NCBI GenBank assembly: GCA_015228895.1
Contig: JADGCR010000087.1
Coordinates: forward strand, 1-8,691
DNA: 8,691 nucleotides
Origin: Magnetococcales bacterium
GTDB taxonomy: Bacteria; Pseudomonadota; Magnetococcia; Magnetococcales; Magnetaquicoccaceae
Direction of reading: 5' to 3'
In this document: piece by piece, positions 1 to 6,900 of the stretch
Numbering within the stretch: the first letter of the stretch is position 1
How the letters are laid out: every line of letters starts with the position of its first letter
The notes under the pieces: generated by a model
What the model was told of the DNA's origin: nothing
The model's input: only the letters and a program-made list of their open reading frames with translations
Database searches by the model: none
Made by a program: the position numbers and the translations under genes

Positions 1-164
1 TCAAGACGGAGGCGGTCAAGACGGAGCCGGTCAAGAAAGAGGCGGTCAAGACGGAGGCGGTCAAGACGGAACCGGTCAAGAAAGAGGCGGTCAAGACGGA
101 GGCGGTCAAGACGGAGCCGGTCAAGACGGAGGCGGTCAAGACGGAGGCGGTCAAGACGGACTCC
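1..164 (+). repeat. 15-bp in-frame tandem repeat with 45-bp higher order
   Basis: About ten near-identical copies of a 15-base unit (gtcaagacggaggcg and variants), plus one decayed copy at 150-164, encode VKTEA, VKTEP or VKKEA. The order A, P, KA, A, P, KA, A, P, A, A shows a 45-base three-unit block copied twice and then a partial block. The unit is a multiple of three, so copy-number change lengthens or shortens the protein without a frameshift. The array runs off the left edge, so its full length is unknown. Confidence 0.95.
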
Positions 165-431
165 GCGCAGGAATCCAGTTCGGTCAAGCTTCCCCTGGAA
201 AAACCATCAGCGACTTCCACGTTGGTGGTCAAGCCTGAACCGGCTGATGCTCAGGTTCGCATTCGGAATATTCGGAAGGCTTATCGTCCTGGCATGTCGT
301 TGCAGGCTGGGCGTTATTTGATTGAGGTTTCAAGGCCGGGGTATAAAACGGCCAGTCGTTGGATGCAATTGCCAGGTGGCGGGGATTTTGAGATTACCGC
401 TCCTTTGGAAGAGGATCAAGTTGTTCGGTAG
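1..431 (+). CDS. 3' part of a repeat-rich protein with C-terminal PEGA-like domain
   Basis: The frame is open from the left edge of the window to a TAG at 429-431, so this is the C-terminal end (about 142 residues) of a longer protein whose start lies outside. The first 55 or so visible residues are tandem pentapeptides (VKTEA, VKTEP, VKKEA), a highly charged and probably extended spacer. A Ser-rich joint follows, then roughly residues 78-140 resemble a PEGA domain. Features seen there are PADAQVRI, a tyrosine and PGM, the core L.AGRYLIEVSRPGY, and a final strand near ITAPLEE. PEGA domains are small beta-rich modules, usually extracytoplasmic and often at the end of surface proteins, lipoproteins or kinases. 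The missing N-terminus would decide localisation and role. The gene converges on the minus-strand antitoxin-like gene and is not part of the large operon. The PEGA call is by pattern only. Confidence 0.8.
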   Translation, partial: KTEAVKTEPVKKEAVKTEAVKTEPVKKEAVKTEAVKTEPVKTEAVKTEAVKTDSAQESSSVKLPLEKPSATSTLVVKPEPADAQVRIRNIRKAYRPGMSLQAGRYLIEVSRPGYKTASRWMQLPGGGDFEITAPLEEDQVVR

Positions 432-468
432 TTTAGTTTTGGAAAGGTCGGTGTGTGGAAACGGTGTC

Positions 469-483
469 AGGACAATCTGTCCT
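469..483. terminator. small hairpin between convergent genes, possible weak terminator
   Basis: AGGACA and TGTCCT form a perfect 6-bp stem around a 3-base loop (atc). It sits in the 59-base gap between the ends of the PEGA gene (plus strand) and the DUF2281 gene (minus strand), where a bidirectional terminator would be expected. No clear run of T follows on either side, so intrinsic termination is doubtful. Confidence 0.3.
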
Positions 484-490
484 TCGCGTT

Positions 491-733
491 TCATTGCCAG
501 CGTTCCCGCAGGTCTTCAAGGCTATAAACCGTTGGATCGTCTTCCATGCCTCGCAGGGCCTGCGACATTGATAAAGCAGAAAATTCAGCATCATTCCAGA
601 CGACATGAGGTGGTGATGGAAGTTCGCGACTTTTTCCCCATTGGGTGACCAAAAATTCTACGAAATCGAAAACCTCAGACTGTTTTTCCCATGGTAGGGT
701 TTCCATTTTTTTGATTAATTCGGCATAGCTCAT
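491..733 (-). CDS. DUF2281/VapB-like antitoxin-type protein, apparently solitary
   Basis: An 80-residue protein. The start at 731-733 (MSYAEL) is preferred over the ATG 36 bases upstream because a perfect AAGGAG lies 7 bases before it. Residues 1-30 carry the pattern typical of DUF2281 and related antitoxin-like proteins: a short helix, LPWEKQSEV, then FDFVEFL. The C-terminal half (WNDAEFSALSMSQALRGMEDDP, then YSLEDLRERW) resembles toxin-binding tails of small type II antitoxins. Members of this group are often next to PIN-, RelE- or MazF-type toxins, but also occur alone. Here no toxin follows: 57 bases downstream lies the end of the convergent PEGA gene, and upstream is the large operon. 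It may be an orphan antitoxin, a remnant or a regulator. The family call is by motif and no partner was identified. Confidence 0.75.
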   Translation of the reverse strand: MSYAELIKKMETLPWEKQSEVFDFVEFLVTQWGKSRELPSPPHVVWNDAEFSALSMSQALRGMEDDPTVYSLEDLRERWQ

Positions 734-740
734 GGTATCA

Positions 741-746
741 CTCCTT
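741..746 (-). promoter_or_regulatory. Shine-Dalgarno site of the DUF2281-type gene
   Basis: AAGGAG on the minus strand, 7 bases before the ATG at 733. It decides the start in favour of the 80-residue form. Positions 734-819 hold this site and a purine-rich tract (a run of A, then two G runs on the minus strand). No convincing promoter or terminator was seen in that gap, so read-through from the upstream operon remains possible. Confidence 0.7.
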
Positions 747-819
747 ACCTTGGGCGATGAATCCCCCAAACCCCCTCTTTTTTTTCAACTGTTCAACAAT
801 TCTCGACACGGGGGAATGT

Positions 820-1458
820 TCACTCCCACTCTGCCTCATGCCCGGCAGACGTACCCGGCGCGTTTTTTCCGGGATCCGCCTTGTTCTGAATGCTTTCCAC
901 TACATGAGTCAAACCGTAAGTGACCAGATAAGGCACCTCAACAATTTTACCTCCCACACCAACATCCATGACTCCACGCCGCTCCGTCTGCTTCCAGATC
1001 ACCCGATAAATGACAAAACGACCAGGATCCACGGCAAATTTCAACCGAATGCGCCGCGTGATCTCCGAACCGGCAGAAATTCCCAGATTCTTGCCAATCT
1101 CCATCAAGGTCCGACTCTCCAGAAGATTCCATAAACTCGTCTTGAAATCCGAAACCAACTTTGATCCACGCTCCAACTTCATGGAAACCGTGGCAGTGCG
1201 CGCGAATTCATGCTCACTGGACAACAACTTGTTGCCAAAACGATTGTCCAAAGGAATCTCTTCGGTCGCCAGAATCACAGCCTCCTCGGATTGTATCCGC
1301 TCCTCAAGAACCTGAATCGACGGCGCATTCCCCCCAAACAACGACTGCGAAGGAACCTCCTGAGAAGATGAAGCCTGCCCTTTCGGCTCGACAAACAATT
1401 TTTTGCCCAAAAAATATCCGGCAATGGAAGCAATTCCGAGCGGGATCAACTGGTACAT
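820..1458 (-). CDS. unrecognised 212-aa membrane-anchored protein, last gene of the operon
   Basis: I do not recognise this protein. Residues 3-19 are hydrophobic and glycine-containing (LIPLGIASIAGYFLG), followed by KK, which suggests a single N-terminal membrane anchor rather than a cleaved signal. Residues 27-48 are a Ser/Gln/Pro-rich linker. Residues about 60-190 look like a compact, mostly beta domain, with the motif PLDNRFG (69-75), a Ser-Glu-His-Glu stretch, ARTATVSMKLERG, and alternating hydrophobic strands such as RRIRLKFAV and FVIYRVIWKQ. The last 20 residues are polar and probably disordered. The ATG has GGAG 8 bases upstream and lies 16 bases after the YcjF stop, so it is probably co-transcribed with ycjX and ycjF. 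The context suggests a role at the inner membrane with the upstream genes, but no function can be assigned. Confidence 0.8.
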   Translation of the reverse strand: MYQLIPLGIASIAGYFLGKKLFVEPKGQASSSQEVPSQSLFGGNAPSIQVLEERIQSEEAVILATEEIPLDNRFGNKLLSSEHEFARTATVSMKLERGSKLVSDFKTSLWNLLESRTLMEIGKNLGISAGSEITRRIRLKFAVDPGRFVIYRVIWKQTERRGVMDVGVGGKIVEVPYLVTYGLTHVVESIQNKADPGKNAPGTSAGHEAEWE

Positions 1459-1474
1459 GATGCACTCTCCATGG

Positions 1475-2539
1475 TCAGCGACGGCGAGGGGCCGAGGTGA
1501 GAGCCGCCTTCAACTCCTGACGTATCTCTCCCAAACCCGGTTGTTGGGCTTCTGGAAACGGTATTGGACGACAGTGTATCATGGTTTGCAAACCAGTTCG
1601 AGCAGTAAAAAGCGCATTGGATGCCCCTTGACCAATCCCGGCCAACGCAGCTCCGGCAAGGGCATCCCCAAAAATGTCGGCAGCAGACTGGGTGGCAAGC
1701 TCCCCGACTCCCGCAGCCACCATGCCCTCCGCAACACGACGCATCAACATCCAGGAACCAAACAATCCGGGAGACACACCATAAATCCGGGAAATCTCCC
1801 GCGTCATGCGAATGTTCCGCCAGAAAAACAATACCACATCCAGAATGGCCAAAGGAGAAATGACCGCAAACAACGCAGCCGCCGCACCTTGCCGACCGAT
1901 GACACGCAAAGCCGCCTCATCCAAAGGACGCATGGCATGCGCGGAAAACAAGGTCAACAACTCACGATCCCCAAAATGAGGCTGACACATGGAACGAAAC
2001 CGCTCCAAAGAGTGACGCATCGCCGGATTTTCCTGATAAAACTCCGTCAACTGGGCGATCACCACCCCGGCATTGCCGAACGATGACTCCTCAAACAGAC
2101 GACTGGCAGCCAAACGCAAGGAATTCTGCCGGTTCATGGCACGCAAGGCCAACAATTCCCGTACCCCGACCGCCACCAGCACACCACACAGCACAATCAC
2201 CAAAGAGGCAAAAAAAACACCCATGAACGGATGAATGCGATATTGCCCCACAATGAACCGCAAAGCCTGCTCAATGGCAACGCCAGTCACCAAAAGAAAC
2301 GCAGGCCAGAAAAACCATCGCCACAACGAAACCCGCAACCCTCCTGCGCCATCATCACAGACCATGGATTCATTATCATTCTCCTGGGCGCAAGAAGATT
2401 CGTTGCCGTTCCCGGCCCGGATTGGCGGCGGCACCGCACCAATGAAAACCGGAACCGGCTCTGCAACAGCACGACTTGCAACCGGCGACGGCTCCGCAGG
2501 CAATTCCAGAGGGGCAATCCAGGTGCGGGTCGCATTCAT
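1475..2539 (-). CDS. ycjF: YcjF family (DUF697) inner-membrane protein
   Basis: A 354-residue protein, close to the length of E. coli YcjF. The start at 2537-2539 (MNATRTW) is chosen because it overlaps the ycjX stop as ATGA and has GGGAG about 10 bases upstream; the longer frame would overlap ycjX by 130 bases. Residues 1-70 are Pro/Ala-rich, then acidic and probably disordered. Two membrane helices follow at about 75-92 and 106-127. A soluble helical part follows (FGNAGVV, then LTEFYQENP). The DUF697 region at about 205-325 contains further hydrophobic helices (AAAALFAVISPLAILDVVLFFW) and a Gly/Ala-rich segment near 290-305. YcjF is normally encoded directly after YcjX, and in enterobacteria the pair belongs to the PspF-controlled envelope-stress response. 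Its biochemical role is not established. The assignment is firm from architecture and gene order. Confidence 0.92.
   Translation of the reverse strand: MNATRTWIAPLELPAEPSPVASRAVAEPVPVFIGAVPPPIRAGNGNESSCAQENDNESMVCDDGAGGLRVSLWRWFFWPAFLLVTGVAIEQALRFIVGQYRIHPFMGVFFASLVIVLCGVLVAVGVRELLALRAMNRQNSLRLAASRLFEESSFGNAGVVIAQLTEFYQENPAMRHSLERFRSMCQPHFGDRELLTLFSAHAMRPLDEAALRVIGRQGAAAALFAVISPLAILDVVLFFWRNIRMTREISRIYGVSPGLFGSWMLMRRVAEGMVAAGVGELATQSAADIFGDALAGAALAGIGQGASNALFTARTGLQTMIHCRPIPFPEAQQPGLGEIRQELKAALTSAPRRR
2536..2539 (-). other. ATGA stop-start overlap, ycjX to ycjF
   Basis: The TGA of ycjX and the ATG of ycjF share bases (atga on the minus strand), the usual sign of translational coupling. It also fixes the ycjF start. 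Confidence 0.9.
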
Positions 2540-3957
2540 CGAAGCTTGTCTCCCAACAGAAACTCCAAAGCCTGATCCAAACGAATGTGCGGCGGCGTGG
2601 AACCTTCGGCATCCTGGGGACGACGGGGTTCGAACTCCATGAAATTGAACCGGTTGGCATCCCATTCACCGGCATCCGGGACATTTTCCGGGATTTCACC
2701 CGGAAAGAGCAATGCCTCCTGATTGCGCCCCTTGGGCGTTCCTTGCACAAATGAAAGACGACGACCATCGTGCTCCCGAACCACGGTACGGGTGCAACGG
2801 AACGAAGAAAGTGCCTGGGTCTTGATCTCCACCCCCAGAAAGGATGCATCATTGGCCGGCCTGGCCACCAGTCTTCTCAACAGACGCTCCATGTTGTGAT
2901 GCTGATTGGCCGCCACAAAATCGGCCTTGGTGGCCACAAACAATAGCTTGTCAATGCGGGGATGAAACAACCGGGTAATCAGGTTGGATGGACCATACCG
3001 GAAACTCTCCAGAATGGACTCCAGGGCATTTTGCATGTCGGCGAACGCACCCGGTCCACGGTTCAAGGCGTTCAGAATGTCCAGCAGCACGATCTGCCGG
3101 TCGAACTTGGCAAAATGACGATTGAAAAAGGTCTCGACCACATGTTTTTTGTAAGAATCGAATCGCTTGCCCATCTCCTCCCGCAGTGAGCCGACCACAA
3201 CTCCATCGGCTCCCGGAGGGGGCAGGGGAGAAAAGGTCAACAAAGGAGCACCCTTCAGATCGCCAGGAATGGTGAATCGTCCGGGTTGCAGGAAACTCAA
3301 TCCGGCCTCCTTTTGTTTGCAGGCCATGAGAAACTGTGTGTACGTCTCGCTGGCCTGCCGGAGAATGTCATCCTGGGCCGGGTGAGAGAGCTGAATGGTG
3401 GCCAGATACTCCCGCCAGGGTTGCGAGAGGCTCTTCCTCGGTTCATCCGTACACAACAGAAAGGTCTGCGCCGACCACTCATCAAAGGAGAGGGGCAGCA
3501 AAGGGAGATCCAGAAGCCATTCGCCGGGATAGTCGATGACATCCAGATACAAGGTGCTGCTTGGCGAGATCCGTTTGCTCAGCAGACCGGATGGCCGGAA
3601 GCGGATTGCCAGTCGGATTTCGCTCAAGGCGTCGGTGGGCGTGGGCCAAAGCGGCTTGTTGCCCAGCAGGGCGCGAATGTATTGGTCGTATTGAAATGTC
3701 GGAACATCCATGTCCGGTTGCAACATGATTCTGGTTCCTTGCAACCGATTTTCCGCCGTGACCTGAAAAAGGGGCAGATTGGAGCCGTGCAAGGCGTGCA
3801 AAAGGTGATGGACCAAAGCAGTGGTGAAAACGGTCTTGCCGCTTTGATTCAGACCGGTCACTGCCAGACGCACGGTGCGGTCCATGGTCAGGTGGACCCA
3901 TTCATCCACCCGCTTGCCAAACTCTTGCAACAAACCATCCGGGGACCAGTTTTTCAT
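2536..3957 (-). CDS. ycjX: YcjX family P-loop NTPase
   Basis: A 473-residue protein, near the usual family length (E. coli YcjX is about 465). The Walker A motif is GLNQSGKT at residues 35-42, directly after a strand (VRLAVT). A DYPGEW motif at 142-147 takes the place of the GTPase switch II (DxxG). RQIVLLDILNALNRG at 287-301 and a G4-like TKAD at 343-346 are both hallmarks of YcjX. All nucleotide-binding motifs appear intact. YcjX is a cytoplasmic GTP/GDP-binding protein linked to envelope stress in enterobacteria, working with membrane protein YcjF; its exact action is unknown. The start lies only 6 bases after the stop of the OmpA-like gene, with a weak AGGA, so translation may depend on coupling. 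Here the pair sits downstream of a stator-like module rather than with psp genes; no pspABC genes are visible in the window. Confidence 0.95.
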   Translation of the reverse strand: MKNWSPDGLLQEFGKRVDEWVHLTMDRTVRLAVTGLNQSGKTVFTTALVHHLLHALHGSNLPLFQVTAENRLQGTRIMLQPDMDVPTFQYDQYIRALLGNKPLWPTPTDALSEIRLAIRFRPSGLLSKRISPSSTLYLDVIDYPGEWLLDLPLLPLSFDEWSAQTFLLCTDEPRKSLSQPWREYLATIQLSHPAQDDILRQASETYTQFLMACKQKEAGLSFLQPGRFTIPGDLKGAPLLTFSPLPPPGADGVVVGSLREEMGKRFDSYKKHVVETFFNRHFAKFDRQIVLLDILNALNRGPGAFADMQNALESILESFRYGPSNLITRLFHPRIDKLLFVATKADFVAANQHHNMERLLRRLVARPANDASFLGVEIKTQALSSFRCTRTVVREHDGRRLSFVQGTPKGRNQEALLFPGEIPENVPDAGEWDANRFNFMEFEPRRPQDAEGSTPPHIRLDQALEFLLGDKLR

Positions 3958-3963
3958 GACATC

Positions 3964-6900
3964 CTATGGGTTTGCCATGCGGAAACGCAGTTCCACCCGG
4001 CGGGGGTATTGGGGATGTTTGCGGGCCGCCTGGGAGGCGTGACCGGTGAGACGAAAGAGCGATTGATCCCGTTCATTCTTGAGGGTGTTCAATTGGGGTT
4101 CGTTGTGGGTCATGGTGACAAAGGTTTGCAAAGCGCGTGAGGTGGCCAGCAACCAGTTGTACCGGAAACGGGTACTGCCCATGTCGGCGGGATGGGCGAA
4201 ACCATCGATGAGCACCGCGTCCAGTTGTCCGTTGTTTTTTCCCTGGCCACAGGATGCTTTTTGACCTTCTTTGGTCTTGGCGTAACACGGCAGGACTTTC
4301 TGCAAGGTTTTGGCCAGATGGTTCAACTCTTCGCTTCCCTTTTGGGAGAGCTTGGAAGAGCCATAGGCGAAATTGAGTCCCTGGGGAAGAAAGATGCGTC
4401 CATTGGCTTCGTCCACTTCGGTCTGGATGCCACGAGTCGCCAGTTCCGCGCGGATATCGGCGATCAGACCGGCTCTGGCCTTGGCCTGGGCTGGCGAAAG
4501 CGGAGGTTCCTGGGCGACCGGTTTGTCCGGCAAAGGAATATCGTCCAATTGTTCCTTGGAAGTGGAGGCCAGTTGTTCCGGTTCGCCGACCTTGGCCACC
4601 TGCTGTTGCGGTGTCGGCAATTGCCCGGCGGGAGTCGCAGAGGGTGCGCCGCTCTCTTGACTTGGCTCATTGGCAGCCGTTTTTTGTTGTGGTGTGGTGG
4701 CTTGCCCGGCAGGAGTCCCGGCGGGTGCGTTGCCGCGTTGTCCCGGCTCATTGGCAGCCACGGACGGTTGCGCAAGGGGTGCCCTCTGACTGCCCGGTTC
4801 TGTGGCAGCCGTTTTTTGTTGCGGTGTGGTGGCTTGCCCGGCGGGTGCGTTGCCGCGTTGTCCCGGCTCATTGGCAGCCACGGACGGTTGTGCTATGGCT
4901 CTTTCCGGACTTTCAGCCACTGTTTCTGGAACAGGAGGCAGTGTGACAGTGCGGCCCGGATCCGTTGTCGCAGAGGATGCGCCGCTCTTTTGTCCTGGCA
5001 CGTTGGCTGCCACGGGCGGTTGCTGTTGCGCAAGAGGTGCCCTCTGATTGTTCGGGGTGCGTTCCGGAAGATCAGCAGACCGTTGACCGGTTGACACCAC
5101 AGCCGACGGCAAAGGGGCCGGAGATGCCGACGAAGGCCTGGCTCCAGAGGAAGATGTCCCCTCCGGATCCAACTGCGCCATCAACTCATCCAATGTTTGG
5201 GGCTGACGCCCGGTTGAAGAGGAGGAGGGGGCTGTACCACCGGCTCCTAAGGCACCTGTATCGCCCGTGCGCTTGACCGGCAGTTGGGCCGCCAGGGTCG
5301 CGTGCAACTTCGTGTTCTCACGCTTCAATATCTCAAGTTCATTGGTGCGACGCGCCAGAAGCTCCTTGAGTTCTCCCTGCTCGGCCTGCAATGTCCGCAC
5401 ACTCTCGCTGACGCTCTTGGAGACGGCCAGGGCACTGTTTTCCTTTTGCAACTGCTTGATCGTCTCGTCACGCTCACGGACCTTGGCCTGCAACCCATCC
5501 CGCTCGCTCTGCAACGCGGCCATGGGCGCACCGGCCTGCTCCGGGGAGTTGCGCATGGACAGCACATCCTGACTCATCTGTTGCATGGCCTTTTGCAACG
5601 ACTCCTTGTTGTCCAGCAAGGCCGACATTTCCATCCCCTGCTTGCGCAACTGCTCCTTCAACTGGCTCAACTCACGGAACAACTCCCTCGGAGCATCCAC
5701 CTCGCCGGAACTCCCGGTTCCTCCACCCGGTGCCGCGCGTCCGGCCAGCACGGCCAGACGACCATTATCCTGCCGCAACCGCCCGATCTCCTCCTCGTCA
5801 CGGCGCAACCACTCCATCAACTCCTCTTTCTCCTGATGCAACCCTTTCAGAAGATCCTCCAGACCGGCCTTGGCCGCCAGAACCTGACCCTCCTTCTTCA
5901 ACTCCGCGATCCGTTCGTCCTGCTCACGAATGCGAACCTCCAATTCGCTCTTGGCCTTCTGCATCCCGGCCGTGGAACGGGACAACTCCTCGGAACCGGC
6001 GGCCAGACGGGCAATCTCCCCGCGCAATTGGGCAATCTGAGCGTCACGACCCTCAATCGTGGTCTGCAACCGCTTTTTCTCCTGCTCCAAACCCGCCAGA
6101 TCCTGATGCTTTTTGTTCAGTCGTTCGTTCTCTTCCTGCAAACCCCGTATCTCGGCCTGACGGGCAGCCAACTGCCGCTTCATCTCCTCCGGATCGATCC
6201 CCTGAATCGCCTCAACCACCTCCGGACCATTGGCCCGCAGTTTGGTCAATTCCATGTCGCGCTGCCGGATTCCCTCCTCCAGGGCCGCTTTTTCCTGCTC
6301 CATGGCCTGAATCCGCTTCTCCTGCGCACTACTGCGGGCCGTCTGATTGGCCAATTCTCCTTGCAACTCCGCCAGTCCGGCCATGGCACCAGCCTTGCCA
6401 ACTCCTCCGGACTGCACCGTGCGCGCCATCTCCTGACGCATGGCCAAAGATTGCTGCTCCTGCCGGGAGAGCCTGGTCACCAACTCCTTTTTCTCCCCTT
6501 GCAGACGCAACAACTCCTTCTCCGCACCTGCCATGCCCCCATGATCCTTCTGCAACCGCACAATCTCCTGATCCAGTCGCTCCATGGCCTTCAGCAATTT
6601 CTTCTGCTCCGCATCCCGTTCCGCCAGGATCGCCCGATCCTGCTGCAAGGCCGTAACCTCCCGCTCCTGCTCGGCCACACGACTTGTCAGACGATTTTTC
6701 TCCTCCTGGGCAGCAACCAGACGTTCATTCTCCTGCTTGATACGCAACAGCGCGTCATCCTGCTCCAGCAGTCGTTGCGCCAACGCCGCCTTTTCCTGCA
6801 ACAACGCCCGGTTCTGCTCCGATTCCGCCTGCGCGCCGCGCAAGGTCAAGGCTCCCTGCAACAAACGGTTCATCTCCCGGTTGCGCCGGTTGAGCTGGCT

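Noticed and set aside
1..164. CRISPR array suggested by regular repeats
   Set aside because: Units are directly adjacent 15-mers with no spacers, and they are in frame with a coding region.
734..769. Twelve-residue N-terminal extension of the DUF2281-type protein
   Set aside because: The inner ATG at 733 has a perfect AAGGAG at ideal spacing, and the extension does not match the family start.
762..805. T-run and C-runs between the operon and the DUF2281-type gene as an intrinsic terminator or promoter
   Set aside because: No stable stem precedes the run in the direction of transcription, and no -35/-10 pair could be placed with confidence.
2540..2665. Longer N-terminus for YcjF starting at 2665
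   Set aside because: It would overlap ycjX by 130 bases and add 42 residues with no family resemblance. The ATGA overlap start with GGGAG is far better.
4192..5094. A 300-codon plus-strand frame with Gly/Arg/Leu repeats
   Set aside because: It is antisense to the OmpA-like domain and linker; its repeats are just the complement of the linker duplication.
5730..6656. A 308-codon Pro/Ser-rich plus-strand frame
   Set aside because: It is another shadow of the same coding region in a different frame, with no recognisable fold and overlap with the rejected frame above.
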